A DNA stretch of 64,000 nucleotides from Bradyrhizobium lablabi (GTDB taxonomy: Bacteria; Pseudomonadota; Alphaproteobacteria; Rhizobiales; Xanthobacteraceae), in contig NZ_LT670844.1 of NCBI RefSeq assembly GCF_900141755.1, positions 4,774,001 to 4,838,000 on the forward strand. The letters run 5' to 3'. Below are positions 43,856 to 53,017 of the stretch, one piece after another. The position numbers and the translations under genes are program-made. A model generated the notes under the pieces. That model saw only the letters and a program-made list of their open reading frames with translations, did no database searches and was not told the origin of the DNA. Every line of letters begins with the position of its first letter. The stretch's first letter is position 1.

Positions 43856-43899
43856 CCCGGATCGGCAAGCGCGTTGCTGGCGCGCACCGCCGATCCGGG
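43856..43899. promoter_or_regulatory. Strong hairpin between pstS and pstC
   Basis: CCCGGATCGGC (43856-43866) and GCCGATCCGGG (43889-43899) form a perfect 11-bp stem; the loop contains an inner GCGCG/CGCGC stem. No T run follows, so it is not a standard terminator. Such a structure could protect the pstS part of the mRNA and let PstS be made in excess over the membrane subunits. Confidence 0.6.
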
Positions 43900-43946
43900 A
43901 CATAAGGCGGGTCAAGTGAACAAGTAGAAAGTCACAGGGGATTGGC

Positions 43947-44945
43947 GTGGCAGACATGGCCGTTCAGAGCGATGTAATCGAAGCCACCGGGCCTTACGAT
44001 CGCGCCAAGGCGCTCGGCGCCTTCAAAGCCGGCGACGTCACCTTTTACTGGATTACCCGTCTCTGTGCGATTTCGGTGCTGCTCATCCTCGGCGGCATCA
44101 TTCTCTCCTTGATCGTCGGCGCCTGGCCGGCGATGAAGGAATATGGCTTCGCGTTCCTGTGGACGCAGCGCTGGGCGCCGTCGGCCGATCCTCCGGTGCT
44201 CGGCGCGCTCGGCCCGATGTACGGCACGCTGGTGACCTCGTTCATCGCGATGCTGATCGCCATTCCGGTCGGGCTCGGCATCGCGATCTTCCTGACCGAG
44301 CTCTGCCCGCAATGGCTGCGCCGCCCGATCGGCATCGCGATCGAACTGCTCGCCGGAATCCCATCGATCATCTACGGCATGTGGGGCTTCTTCGTGCTCG
44401 GCCCGTTCCTGGCCTACACGTTCCAGCCGTTCATGATTAAGGTGTTCGACGGCATCCCCATCCTGGGATCGATTTTCGCAGGCCCCCCGTCCTACCTCAG
44501 CCTGTTCAACGCAGCGCTGATTCTCGCGATCATGGTGCTGCCGTTCATCACCGCGATCTCGGTCGACGTGTTCAAGACCGTGCCGCCGGTTCTCAAAGAG
44601 GCCGCCTACGGCGTCGGCTGCACCACCTGGGAAGTCGTCCGCAACGTGGTCATTCCCTACACCCGCGTCGGCGTCATCGGCGGCGTCATGCTGGCGCTCG
44701 GCCGCGCGCTCGGCGAGACCATGGCGGTGACCTTCATCATCGGCAATTCCTTCCGCATCTCCTCGTCGATCTTCGCGCCGGGCACCACGATCTCGGCGGC
44801 GATCGCATCCGAGTTTGCCGAAAGCGACGGCCTGCATCAATCCGGCCTGATCCTGCTCGGCCTGTTGTTGTTCGTGTTGACGTTCTTCGTGCTGGCCGCG
44901 GCGCGGATGATGCTGCAGCATCTGGAAACGAAAGCCGGGAACTAA
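43947..44945 (+). CDS. pstC: Phosphate ABC transporter permease PstC
   Basis: 332 residues from GTG 43947 (CAGGGG six bases upstream; ATG 43956 is an alternative). Six membrane helices; the periplasmic and core motifs [36 protein letters not shown] and the EAA-loop region [20 protein letters not shown] are those of PstC. It forms the phosphate channel with PstA. Its stop lies four bases before the PstA ATG. Confidence 0.9.
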   Translation: MADMAVQSDVIEATGPYDRAKALGAFKAGDVTFYWITRLCAISVLLILGGIILSLIVGAWPAMKEYGFAFLWTQRWAPSADPPVLGALGPMYGTLVTSFIAMLIAIPVGLGIAIFLTELCPQWLRRPIGIAIELLAGIPSIIYGMWGFFVLGPFLAYTFQPFMIKVFDGIPILGSIFAGPPSYLSLFNAALILAIMVLPFITAISVDVFKTVPPVLKEAAYGVGCTTWEVVRNVVIPYTRVGVIGGVMLALGRALGETMAVTFIIGNSFRISSSIFAPGTTISAAIASEFAESDGLHQSGLILLGLLLFVLTFFVLAAARMMLQHLETKAGN

Positions 44946-44949
44946 GCTC

Positions 44950-45795
44950 ATGAACCCGATTTACGTCCGCCGGCGCCGCACCGACATCGTCATCCGAGCC
45001 CTTTGCTTCGGCGCCGCTCTGTTCGGCGTTACCTGGCTGGCATTGATCCTGTTCACGCTGTTGTTCAACGGTTTCGCCGGGCTGAGCGTTCAGTTGTTCA
45101 CCGAGAATACCCCGCCGCCGGGCTCCACCGAAGGCGGGCTCCTGAACGCCATCACAGGCTCCATCATCATGACGGTGATCGGGGTCGGCATCGGCGCGCC
45201 GCTCGGCCTGTTCGCCGGCACTTATCTCGCCGAATACGGCCGCAACGACCGCCTGACTTCGGTGATCCGCTTCATCAACGACATTCTCCTGAGCGCGCCG
45301 TCGATCATCATCGGCCTGTTCATCTATGGCGCGGTGGTGGTGCCGATGGGCGGGTTCTCGGCCTTGGCCGGCTCGCTGGCGCTCGCCGTGATCGTCATTC
45401 CCGTGGTGCTGCGGACCACCGAGGACATGCTGCTGCTGGTGCCCAATCCGCTGCGCGAAGCGGCCTCCGCGCTTGGGCTGCCGCGCTCGCTCGTGATCAA
45501 GCGGATCGCTTATCGTGCCGCCCGATCGGGTCTGATCACCGGCGTGCTGCTGGCGACCGCCCGCGTCGCCGGCGAAACCGCGCCGCTGTTGTTTACCGCG
45601 CTCTCCAATCAGTTCTTCAGCCTAAGCCTGACCAAGACGATGGCCAACCTGCCGGTGACCATCAACAACTTCGTGCAGAGCCCCTATGCGTACTGGAAGC
45701 AGTTGGCCTGGAGTGGGGCCCTGCTCATCACCCTGACCGTACTCGCCTTGAATATTGGCGCGCGTATTCTTGGCGCCGAGAGGACACCAAAATGA
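44950..45795 (+). CDS. pstA: Phosphate ABC transporter permease PstA
   Basis: 281 residues. PstA motifs are [54 protein letters not shown] and the EAA loop [20 protein letters not shown]. The stop overlaps the PstB ATG by four bases. It pairs with PstC in the inner membrane. Confidence 0.9.
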   Translation: MNPIYVRRRRTDIVIRALCFGAALFGVTWLALILFTLLFNGFAGLSVQLFTENTPPPGSTEGGLLNAITGSIIMTVIGVGIGAPLGLFAGTYLAEYGRNDRLTSVIRFINDILLSAPSIIIGLFIYGAVVVPMGGFSALAGSLALAVIVIPVVLRTTEDMLLLVPNPLREAASALGLPRSLVIKRIAYRAARSGLITGVLLATARVAGETAPLLFTALSNQFFSLSLTKTMANLPVTINNFVQSPYAYWKQLAWSGALLITLTVLALNIGARILGAERTPK

Positions 45796-46613
45796 ATGAC
45801 CTGTCTGTATCAGTGAGTGCCGCGAGTGGGTCGGTTCCGGCCGTGGCGTTGCCCGAGGCCCCGGCCAAGGTGACGGCGCGCGGCCTGAACTTTTATTACG
45901 GCGAGCACCACGCGCTGAAGAACATCAACCTGACGCTCGGCGCCAATCGCGTCACCGCGTTCATCGGACCGTCCGGCTGCGGCAAATCGACCTTGCTGCG
46001 GATCTTCAACCGGATGTACGACCTCTATCCGGGCCAGCGCGCCACCGGCCAGTTGATGCTGGACCAGACCAATATCCTGGATTCCAAGCTCGACCTCAAT
46101 CTGTTGCGCGCCCGCGTCGGCATGGTGTTCCAGAAGCCGACGCCGTTTCCGATGACGATCTATGAGAACATCGCCTTCGGCATCCGCCTCTACGAGAAAA
46201 TATCAAAATCCGAGATGGATGGCCGGGTCGAAAAGGCGCTGCGCGGCGGCGCTTTGTGGAACGAGGTCAAGGACAAGCTGAACGCCTCGGGCTTAAGCCT
46301 GTCCGGCGGCCAGCAGCAGCGGCTTTGCATCGCCCGCACCGTTGCGGTGCGGCCCGAGGTGATCCTGTTCGACGAGCCCTGCTCGGCGCTCGATCCGATC
46401 TCGACCGCCAAGGTCGAGGAACTGATCCAGGAACTGGCGGAAGATTACACGATCGCTATCGTCACCCACAACATGCAGCAGGCCGCGCGCGTCTCCGACA
46501 AGACCGCGTTCATGTATCTCGGCGAGCTGATCGAGTTCGACGAGACCAACAAGATCTTCACCTCGCCCAGCGATCGACGCACCCAGGACTACATCACCGG
46601 CCGGTTCGGCTGA
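45792..46613 (+). CDS. pstB: Phosphate ABC transporter ATPase PstB
   Basis: 273 residues from the ATG at 45792, which overlaps the pstA stop; the longer frame from 45003 is a pstA shadow. Walker A is [12 protein letters not shown], the signature [14 protein letters not shown], Walker [16 protein letters not shown] and the H-loop [29 protein letters not shown] and [18 protein letters not shown] are PstB hallmarks. It energises phosphate import and takes part in PhoR signalling with PhoU. Confidence 0.93.
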   Translation: MNDLSVSVSAASGSVPAVALPEAPAKVTARGLNFYYGEHHALKNINLTLGANRVTAFIGPSGCGKSTLLRIFNRMYDLYPGQRATGQLMLDQTNILDSKLDLNLLRARVGMVFQKPTPFPMTIYENIAFGIRLYEKISKSEMDGRVEKALRGGALWNEVKDKLNASGLSLSGGQQQRLCIARTVAVRPEVILFDEPCSALDPISTAKVEELIQELAEDYTIAIVTHNMQQAARVSDKTAFMYLGELIEFDETNKIFTSPSDRRTQDYITGRFG

Positions 46614-46623
46614 GGAGAGCAAT

Positions 46624-47340
46624 ATGGCTTCTGAACATACCGCCAAGGCGTTCGACAGCGACCTGCAGGAATTGACCCGGCTGGTCGCGGAGATGGGCGG
46701 ACTTGCCGAGCGCATGATCGTCGAATCCGTCGATGCGCTGATCCGCCGCGACGTCGCGCTCGGCCAACGCGTCGTCGCCGCCGACGCCGAAATCGACAAC
46801 CTGCAGCGGGTGATCGAGGAACGCGCGGTACTGACGATCGCGCGGCGCCAGCCGATGGCGGTCGATTTGCGCGAGATCGTCGGCGCGATGCGGGTCGCGA
46901 CCGATCTCGAGCGGATCGGCGACCTCGCCAAGAACATGGGCAAGCGGGTCGCCGCGCTGGAGAGCGATTTCCAGCCGCTCAAACTGATCCGCGGGCTCGA
47001 GCACATGACCGACCTGGTGCAGTCGCAGGTCAAATCCGTGCTCGACGCCTATGCGGCGCACGATCTGCCCGCGGCGATGTCGGTGTGGAAGGGCGACGAG
47101 GAAGTCGACGCCATCTGCACCTCGCTGTTCCGCGAGCTCCTGACCTACATGATGGAAGATCCGCGCAACATCTCGTTCTGCATCCATCTGATGTTCTGCG
47201 CCAAGAACATCGAGCGGATCGGCGATCACGCCACCAATATCGCGGAAACCGTGTTCTACATGATCGAGGGTCAGCAGATCCTCGACAAGCGCCCGAAGGG
47301 CGACATGACGACCTTTGCCACGACAGTACCTGGAAATTAG
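46624..47340 (+). CDS. phoU: Phosphate signalling regulator PhoU
   Basis: 238 residues, all helical, with the two repeated three-helix bundles of PhoU: metal-binding E-x3-D segments in VVAADAEIDNLQRVIEERAV and MRVATDLERIGDLAKNMGKR, repeated as MFCAKNIERIGDHATNIAET. It damps PhoR activity when phosphate is sufficient. It follows pstB by ten bases. Three tandem family E repeats separate it from phoB. Confidence 0.92.
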   Translation: MASEHTAKAFDSDLQELTRLVAEMGGLAERMIVESVDALIRRDVALGQRVVAADAEIDNLQRVIEERAVLTIARRQPMAVDLREIVGAMRVATDLERIGDLAKNMGKRVAALESDFQPLKLIRGLEHMTDLVQSQVKSVLDAYAAHDLPAAMSVWKGDEEVDAICTSLFRELLTYMMEDPRNISFCIHLMFCAKNIERIGDHATNIAETVFYMIEGQQILDKRPKGDMTTFATTVPGN

Positions 47341-47345
47341 AACGC

Positions 47346-47502
47346 AGCGTTTTCGAGCGAACTAGATCCGGTTCGCGTGAAGAAAACGCGTCAAACCAAG
47401 AGTAGCGTTTTCGAGCGAAGTGCATCTGGTTAGCGTGAAGAAAACGCGTCAAACCAAACGAAGCGTTTTTTGAGCACGTGAACAAAACGCGTCAAACAAA
47501 AG
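47346..47502 (+). repeat. Three tandem family E repeats between phoU and phoB
   Basis: Two 58-base units (47346-47403 and 47404-47461) start AGCGTTTTCGAGCGAA and carry GCGTGAAGAAAACGCGTCAA; a shortened third unit (47462-47502) keeps AGCGTTTTTTGAGC and AAAACGCGTCAAA. Each unit is an imperfect hairpin with arms GCGTTTTC/GAAAACGC. The units are direct repeats, so the region is tandem DNA of palindromes. Confidence 0.85.
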
Positions 47503-47517
47503 AGAAGGCTGGGCATA

Positions 47518-48222
47518 ATGAGCGCGCGCATTCTGGTGGTGGAAGACGAGGAAGCTCTGACCACGCTGTTGCGTTACAACCTCGACGCCGAAGGCTATGA
47601 TGTAGAGACAGTCGGCCGTGGCGACGATGCCGACACCAGGCTGAAGGAACGCGTTCCCGACCTGATCGTGCTCGATTGGATGCTGCCGGGCCTGTCCGGC
47701 ATCGAATTGTGCCGCCGCTTGCGGGCGCGGCCGGAGACGCGGTCGCTGCCGATCATCATGCTGACCGCGCGCGGGGAGGAAAGCGAACGGGTCCGGGGGC
47801 TTGCCACCGGCGCCGACGATTACATCGTCAAGCCGTTTTCGGTGCCGGAATTATTGGCGCGGGTGAAGGGCCTGTTGCGCCGCGCCAGCCCCGAACGGCT
47901 CGCCACCGTGTTAAGTTACGGCGACATCGAGCTCGACCGCGAGAAACGCCGCGTCGCCCGCTCGGGCCGGCCGATCGATCTCGGCCCGACCGAGTATCGC
48001 CTCCTGGAATTCTTCCTCGAGCATCCGGGGAGGGTGTTCAGCCGCGAGCAATTGCTCGATTCAGTCTGGGGCCGCGACATCTATATCGACGAGCGCACCG
48101 TCGACGTGCATATCGGGCGCTTGCGCAAACTGCTCAACCCCGGCCGCGAGCAGGACCCGATCCGCACCGTCCGCGGCGCCGGCTACGCGCTGGATGACCG
48201 GTTCGCGAAAGCGGCGGAGTAA
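47518..48222 (+). CDS. phoB: Phosphate-regulon response regulator PhoB
   Basis: 234 residues. The receiver domain (1-122) has the phosphoacceptor Asp53 in VLDWMLPGLSG and Lys in YIVKPFSVPE; the C-terminal winged-helix OmpR/PhoB domain (about 130-232) shows DLGPTEYRLLEFFLEHPGRV and VDVHIGRLRKLLNP. It binds Pho boxes such as the one at 42654. It follows phoU by the tandem repeats, so its own level may be set by them. Confidence 0.92.
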   Translation: MSARILVVEDEEALTTLLRYNLDAEGYDVETVGRGDDADTRLKERVPDLIVLDWMLPGLSGIELCRRLRARPETRSLPIIMLTARGEESERVRGLATGADDYIVKPFSVPELLARVKGLLRRASPERLATVLSYGDIELDREKRRVARSGRPIDLGPTEYRLLEFFLEHPGRVFSREQLLDSVWGRDIYIDERTVDVHIGRLRKLLNPGREQDPIRTVRGAGYALDDRFAKAAE

Positions 48223-48257
48223 GCGGCCTCGCATGCTGTCGCCAGCGGCGACTTCCT

Positions 48258-48415
48258 TACCTCTCCCCGTTCTTTACGGGGAGAGGTCGAAATTCGCGCG
48301 GAGCGGGAATTTCGGGTGAGGGGCGAGGCACGGCGCTTCATTCATCACGAACGTTCGAAGACGACGATAGAGCCCCTCACCCCAACCCTCTCCCCGCAAG
48401 GGCGGGGCGAGGGAG
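48258..48415. repeat. Palindromic repeat family A, copy 6
   Basis: ACCTCTCCCCGTTCTTTACG and CTCTCCCCGCAAGGGCGGGG ends, with AAATTCGCGCGGAGCGGGAA inner palindrome. It lies between convergent phoB and gcrA. Confidence 0.85.
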
Positions 48416-48445
48416 CAGACTTAGCGCGTTGTCTGCACGCGCCCT

Positions 48446-48955
48446 TTACCGCGCCGGCTTCGGCGGCTGGCGGCGGCGGTCGCCTGCCGGCTGATAGGCG
48501 ATCCGCGAGTGGTGCGCGCAATAGGGCAGGCTCGAGAGCGCCTTGCCGCCGCAGAAGAAGAATTCCGCGCTGGCCGGGTCGCCGATCGGCCAGTGGCAGG
48601 TGGCCTCGTTCAATTCCAGCAGCGACAGCCGCTGGCTGATCGGCACCACGTTGTCGAAGGCGATCGGATCGGCCTCGAGCTCGACCTCGAACGCATGCGC
48701 CAGCGCCGTGTTGCCGCGCGAGACCGGACGCGCTACCCGCATCATGTGCTGGGCGGGGCGGGCTTTGCGCGGACGCGGCGCCGCCGAGGCGGGGCTCTTG
48801 GCGCGGCCGGAAAGCCCCAGCCGGTGCACTTTGCCGATCACGGCATTGCGCGTCACATTTCCAAGCTCGGCGGCAATCTGGCTGGCCGAAAGCCCGGACT
48901 CCCAGAGTTTCTTCAGTTGCTCGACGCGATCGTCAGACCAGGTCAATACCGTCAT
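48446..48955 (-). CDS. gcrA: GcrA-family cell cycle regulator
   Basis: 169 residues. The N-terminal SANT/HTH-like domain (LTWSDDRVEQLKKLWESGLS ... RNAVIGKVHRLGLSGR, about 3-50) and the C-terminal sigma-70-interacting part (LLELNEATCHWPIGDP ... FFFCGGKALSSLPYCAHH, with conserved Cys/His) are both intact; the linker is basic and Pro/Ala-rich. GcrA activates cell cycle genes at CcrM-methylated GANTC sites. GANTC sites occur in the 450-base upstream gap (near 49035, 49160 and 49173). Confidence 0.93.
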   Translation of the reverse strand: MTVLTWSDDRVEQLKKLWESGLSASQIAAELGNVTRNAVIGKVHRLGLSGRAKSPASAAPRPRKARPAQHMMRVARPVSRGNTALAHAFEVELEADPIAFDNVVPISQRLSLLELNEATCHWPIGDPASAEFFFCGGKALSSLPYCAHHSRIAYQPAGDRRRQPPKPAR

Positions 48956-49262
48956 CGCACTCTTTCCTTCGCGTCGCGCCGGCCGATCTTGGGGCAGCGC
49001 TGCGGTGCCAATCTGTCAAAAATCCCAGCCGGCAGAATCCCTTAGCCCTCGCCGGGCGCGGAAAGCGCGCCCGAACGTGTACGCCGAACACTTAGGACTT
49101 AGGATCAGAACTGCCGCACGAGATGTCGTACCCGACGTCCCAGAAGCTACAATATGGCGTGACTCCGGCGCAAGAGTCCGCGTGGGTGCGTCCACATGTT
49201 CCGTCAGCTAAGCATTGCAATGCGCCCTTTCCGCGACACCGGAAGAATACGGGGGCGACCGG

Positions 49263-49290
49263 TTGACACAGTTCGCCGCGGGCATAGAAT
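49263..49290 (+). promoter_or_regulatory. Sigma-70 type promoter before argD
   Basis: TTGACA (49263-49268) and TAGAAT (49285-49290) are 16 bases apart, five to six matches to consensus at each end. The transcription start would be near 49297, at the foot of the hairpin that follows. Confidence 0.7.
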
Positions 49291-49297
49291 GCTTGCC

Positions 49298-49332
49298 ACG
49301 TGCCGCCCCGAAAAGGCGGCACGTTTTGTTTT
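49298..49332 (+). terminator. Terminator-like hairpin at the predicted 5' end of the argD transcript
   Basis: ACGTGCCGCC and GGCGGCACGT make a perfect 10-bp stem with loop CCGAAAA, followed by TTTGTTTT. That is the shape of an intrinsic terminator. Its place directly after the promoter at 49263 makes it either an attenuator of argDF, a 5' stabilising structure, or the end of an unseen upstream transcript. Confidence 0.6.
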
Positions 49333-49401
49333 CCGTCTGGCGGTCGATGCGATCGCGCCAATGCGCGCACCGCGGCCGGGCCTAACTTTCAAGTGATTGC
49401 C

Positions 49402-50613
49402 ATGACCCAGAGCGCCACGTCGCATCTGCTTCCCGTTTTCGCCAGGGCCGATCTCGGTTTCGAGCGCGGCGAAGGGTGTTGGCTGACCGCCACCAATGGC
49501 GAGCGCTATCTCGATTTCACGAGCGGCGTCGCGGTCAACGCGCTCGGCCATTGCCACCCGCATCTGGTCGCAGCACTCCAGGAGCAGGCGACAAAACTCT
49601 GGCACATGTCGAACCTGTTCAAGAGCCCGGACGGCGAGCGGCTCGCCGCGCGGCTGTGCGAACAGAGCTTTGCGGATTTCGTGTTCTTCGCCAATTCCGG
49701 CGCGGAGGCGATGGAGTGCGCGATCAAGGTCACGCGCAAATTTCACGCCGCCAAAGGCCATCCCGAGCGCTATCGCATCATCACCTTCGACTCAGCGTTT
49801 CACGGACGGACGCTGGCGACATTGGCCGCGACCGGCTCGCCGAAATATCTCGAGGGCTTTGGGCCGCCGATGGACGGCTTCGATCAGGTGACGCTCGGCG
49901 ATCTCGACGCGGTGAAGAAGGCGACCGGTCCGCACACCGCGGGCATCTTGATCGAGCCGCTGCAGGGCGAAGGCGGCGTGCGCGCCGCGCCGCACGCCTT
50001 CTTCAAGGCGTTGCGCCAGCTCTGCGACGACAATGGCCTGCTGCTGGTGTTTGACGAGGTACAGACCGGCGTAGGCCGCACCGGCGATCTGTTTGCCTAT
50101 AAGCGCATCGGCGTAACGCCGGACGTGATGTCATTGGCAAAGGCGCTCGGCGGCGGCTTTCCGATCGGCGCGTGTCTTGCGACCGCGGAAGCCGCCTCCG
50201 GCATGACGCCGGGCTCGCACGGCTCGACCTTCGGCGGCAATCCGCTCGCGGTCGCCGCCGCCAATGCGGTGCTCGACGTGATGCTGAAGCCCGGCTTCTT
50301 CGATCACGTGCAGAAGATGTCGCTCCTGCTCAAGCAGAAGCTGGCCTCCGTGGTCGACCGCTATCCGGGCGTGCTCAGTGAAGTGCGCGGCGAGGGCCTG
50401 TTGATCGGGCTGAAGGCGGTGGTGCCGTCCACCGATCTGGTGGCCGCGCTGCGCGAGCAAAAGCTGCTCACGGTCGGCGCCGGCGAGAACGTGGTGCGGT
50501 TCCTGCCGCCCTTGATCGTCACCGAGGCGGAGATCGAGGAATCGGTGGCATGTCTCGAGCACGCCTGCGCCAAATTTGCCGACAGTCGGTTGAAGCAGGC
50601 GGCGGGGCAATGA
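49402..50613 (+). CDS. argD: Acetylornithine aminotransferase (ArgD)
   Basis: 403 residues from the ATG at 49402. It is a class III PLP aminotransferase: [33 protein letters not shown] and the Schiff-base Lys in [14 protein letters not shown], then [20 protein letters not shown]. It converts N-acetylglutamate semialdehyde to N-acetylornithine in arginine synthesis (cytoplasm). The stop overlaps the argF ATG. No good ribosome binding site precedes the ATG, so the short upstream frame may matter. Confidence 0.9.
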   Translation: MTQSATSHLLPVFARADLGFERGEGCWLTATNGERYLDFTSGVAVNALGHCHPHLVAALQEQATKLWHMSNLFKSPDGERLAARLCEQSFADFVFFANSGAEAMECAIKVTRKFHAAKGHPERYRIITFDSAFHGRTLATLAATGSPKYLEGFGPPMDGFDQVTLGDLDAVKKATGPHTAGILIEPLQGEGGVRAAPHAFFKALRQLCDDNGLLLVFDEVQTGVGRTGDLFAYKRIGVTPDVMSLAKALGGGFPIGACLATAEAASGMTPGSHGSTFGGNPLAVAAANAVLDVMLKPGFFDHVQKMSLLLKQKLASVVDRYPGVLSEVRGEGLLIGLKAVVPSTDLVAALREQKLLTVGAGENVVRFLPPLIVTEAEIEESVACLEHACAKFADSRLKQAAGQ

Positions 50614-51548
50614 GCAAGGCGCTGCGGCACTTTCTCGATCTCAACGAGATTCCGACCAAGGAATTGCGCAACATGCTCGAGTTAAGCCTCGCCATGAAGG
50701 CGAAGCTGAAGGCGCAAAAAAACGGTGGCGCGAAGACCAAGAAGCCGCTCGAAGGCAAGACGCTGGCGATGATCTTCGAAAAGCCCTCGACCCGGACGCG
50801 GGTGTCGTTCGACGTCGGCATGCGCCAGCTCGGCGGTGAATCGATCATGCTGACGGGCGCGGAGATGCAGCTCGGCCGCGGCGAGACCATCGCCGACACC
50901 GCGCGGGTCTTGTCGCGTTACGTGGATGCCATCATGATCCGCATCCTCAACCATGATGCGCTGTTGGAGCTTGCCGCGCACGCCACCGTGCCCGTCATCA
51001 ACGGGCTGACGCGGCGTTCGCATCCCTGCCAGGTGATGGCCGACCTGATGACGTTCGAGGAGCATCGCGGGCCGATTACGGGCCGCACCGTGGCGTGGAG
51101 CGGCGACGACAACAATGTGCTGGCGTCATGGGCGCACGCCGCGGAGCGCTTCAAGTTCACCCTGAACGTCGCGACCCCGCCGCAGCTTGCGCCGAACAAG
51201 GCGATGAAGGACTGGATCAAGGCCACTCAAGCCCCGATCGTGCTCGGCAACGATCCGGAATCCGCCGTCCGCGGCGCCGATTGCGTCGTCACCGACACCT
51301 GGTTTTCGATGGGCGACAAGGACGGCGAGCATCGCCATAATTTGCTGAAACCCTATCAGGTCAACGCCAAGCTGATGTCGCTGGCAAGACCCGATGCGCT
51401 GTTCATGCATTGCCTGCCTGCCCATCGCGGCGACGAAGTCACCGACGAGGTGATCGACGGCCCGCAATCGGTGGTGTTCGACGAGGCCGAAAATCGCCTG
51501 CACGCGCAAAAGGGCATTTTGGCCTGGTGCTTTGACGCGGTGGCGTAG
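50610..51548 (+). CDS. argF: Ornithine carbamoyltransferase (ArgF)
   Basis: 312 residues from the ATG at 50610, which overlaps the argD stop (ATGA). Carbamoyl-phosphate site [15 protein letters not shown], ornithine-side [16 protein letters not shown] and [14 protein letters not shown] are all present. It makes citrulline from ornithine and carbamoyl phosphate. It is the last gene of the argDF operon; a family B repeat follows. Confidence 0.92.
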   Translation: MSKALRHFLDLNEIPTKELRNMLELSLAMKAKLKAQKNGGAKTKKPLEGKTLAMIFEKPSTRTRVSFDVGMRQLGGESIMLTGAEMQLGRGETIADTARVLSRYVDAIMIRILNHDALLELAAHATVPVINGLTRRSHPCQVMADLMTFEEHRGPITGRTVAWSGDDNNVLASWAHAAERFKFTLNVATPPQLAPNKAMKDWIKATQAPIVLGNDPESAVRGADCVVTDTWFSMGDKDGEHRHNLLKPYQVNAKLMSLARPDALFMHCLPAHRGDEVTDEVIDGPQSVVFDEAENRLHAQKGILAWCFDAVA

Positions 51549-51568
51549 CGGTTAGTCAAAATTCTATC

Positions 51569-51688
51569 GTCGTCCCCGCGAAAGCGGGGACCCATAACCA
51601 CCGCCGTGCGTATTTGCAAAAGCTGGAGCCGCAGCTCGATGCAACAACAGCCATTTGTGGTTATGGGTCCCTGCTTTCACAGGGACGG
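51569..51688. repeat. Palindromic repeat family B, copy 2
   Basis: TCGTCCCCGCGAAAGCGGGG...CCCATAACCA and the inverse TTATGGGTCCCTGC...GGGACG match the copy at 21068. It lies between argF and hslO. Confidence 0.85.
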
Positions 51689-51757
51689 CTCGTGGAGATA
51701 TTCTCGCACCTCGTAACCCCCTTTCGATTCACCTCCGCCGACCCCAGATAAAGCGCC

Positions 51758-52765
51758 ATGACTGCACAATCCCCCGACATGAAAATCTCGCTCCAAACCC
51801 CGATCCGCGCGCCGTCGGCGGTTCCGGTCGACGATGCGGTGCTGCCGTTCGAGGTCGCGGCGCTCGATCTGCGCGGCCGCCTGACCCGGCTCGGCCCCGC
51901 ACTCGACGATGTCTTGACCAAGCACGATTATCCGCCTGCGGTCGGTAAATTGCTTGGCGAAGCCATCGTGCTTACGACACTGCTCGGCTCGTCCCTGAAA
52001 TTCGACGGCCGTTTTATTCTGCAGACCCAGACCGACGGCCCGGTATCGTTCCTGATCGTGGATTTTCAGGCGCCGGACCGCTTGCGCGCCTATGCGCGCT
52101 TCGATGCGACCCGGCTCAGGGAGGGCCTCGATTCCGGTGCGCTATTGGGCAAGGGCCATCTCGCCATGACCATCGATCAGGGGCCGGACATGAGCCGCTA
52201 TCAGGGACTGGTGGCGCTCGAGGGCGGCTCGCTCGAAGACGCCGCGCATGAATATTTTCTGCGCTCGGAGCAGATTCCCACAAGGGTGCGGCTTGCGGTC
52301 GGCGAGGAATGGCGCGGCGGTGAAGGCAGCGGTCCAAGGCATCGCTGGCGCGCCGGCGGCATGCTGCTGCAATTTTTGCCGAAAGCGCCGGAGCGCGCGC
52401 GGCAGGCCGATCTGCATCCCGGCGACGCGCCGGAAGGCAGCGTCACCCACACAATCGAGGAAGACGACGCCTGGGTCGAAGGCCAGTCGCTGATCTCTAC
52501 CGTCCAGGATATCGAACTGATCGATCCGGATTTGTCGGGCGAGCGGCTGCTCTATCGGCTGTTCCACGAACGCGGCGTCCGCGTCTTCGCGCCGCTGCCG
52601 TTGCGCGCGCAATGCTCGTGCTCGCGCGAGGCCGTCGCCGCAATGCTCGCAAGTTTTGCGCCGGGTGATCGCGCCGACATGGTGAAAGACGGCAAGGTGG
52701 TCGTGACCTGCGAGTTCTGCTCGTCGGTGTATGAGTTCACCCCGGATGAGGCGGGCGTGGAGTAG
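51758..52765 (+). CDS. hslO: Redox-regulated chaperone Hsp33
   Basis: 335 residues, slightly longer than the E. coli protein. The zinc and redox switch is visible as CSC (RAQCSCSREA) and CEFC (VTCEFCSSVY) near the C-terminus. The core shows LLGEAIVLTTLLGSSLKFDG and MSRYQGLVALEGGSLEDAAH, typical of the Hsp33 fold. It holds unfolded proteins during oxidative stress. Its last 113 bases are duplicated at 55724-55836. Confidence 0.9.
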   Translation: MTAQSPDMKISLQTPIRAPSAVPVDDAVLPFEVAALDLRGRLTRLGPALDDVLTKHDYPPAVGKLLGEAIVLTTLLGSSLKFDGRFILQTQTDGPVSFLIVDFQAPDRLRAYARFDATRLREGLDSGALLGKGHLAMTIDQGPDMSRYQGLVALEGGSLEDAAHEYFLRSEQIPTRVRLAVGEEWRGGEGSGPRHRWRAGGMLLQFLPKAPERARQADLHPGDAPEGSVTHTIEEDDAWVEGQSLISTVQDIELIDPDLSGERLLYRLFHERGVRVFAPLPLRAQCSCSREAVAAMLASFAPGDRADMVKDGKVVVTCEFCSSVYEFTPDEAGVE

Positions 52766-52778
52766 GGCGCCGCACGCG

Positions 52779-52870
52779 GTCATTGCCGGGCTTGACCCGG
52801 CAATCCATCAATCTTCATGGCAAGCTTTTTTCGAAGCAGAGATATCGCCGGTCAAGCCCGGCGATGACGA
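52779..52870. repeat. Palindromic repeat family C, copy 4
   Basis: GTCATTGCCGGGCTTGACCC and GGTCAAGCCCGGCGATGAC are inverted ends. It lies just after hslO. Confidence 0.8.
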
Positions 52871-52885
52871 GTCGAATATGCGCCG

Positions 52886-53017
52886 CTAGAGCATGATCCG
52901 GAAAAGTGGACACCGGTTTTCCCTCGCGACAAACGCCAAGGGCGTTTGCGCGGAGATCATGCTCAATCAAAAAGATAGAGCGGGATGACGATTCGAAGAA
53001 AAGTCATCGCGCTCTAG
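52886..53017. repeat. Palindromic repeat family D, copy 1
   Basis: CTAGAGCATGATCCGGAAAA...GTGG and CATCGCGCTCTAG mark the ends, with the shared inner block GAGCGGGATGACGATTCGAA. The same element, shorter, lies at 56849-56953. Its right end supplies the stop codon of the hydrolase gene at 53014. Confidence 0.85.

Larger units (their letters stand above)
48956..49401. other. Intergenic region between gcrA and argD
   Basis: 446 bases without a recognised gene. It holds the GANTC sites upstream of gcrA, the promoter at 49263-49290 and the terminator-like hairpin at 49298-49332 before argD. A short leader frame, ATG at 49361 to TGA 49394-49396, encodes [11 protein letters not shown] and ends six bases before the argD ATG. 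Confidence 0.6.

Noticed and set aside
47341..47517. A CRISPR array because of the directly repeated units
   Set aside because: The units are 58 bases with no unique spacers, and each is itself an imperfect hairpin; there are no cas genes in the window.
49092..49370. A 92-codon minus-strand frame upstream of argD
   Set aside because: It crosses the argD promoter and hairpin, has an odd Cys-rich composition and no ribosome binding site or family resemblance.
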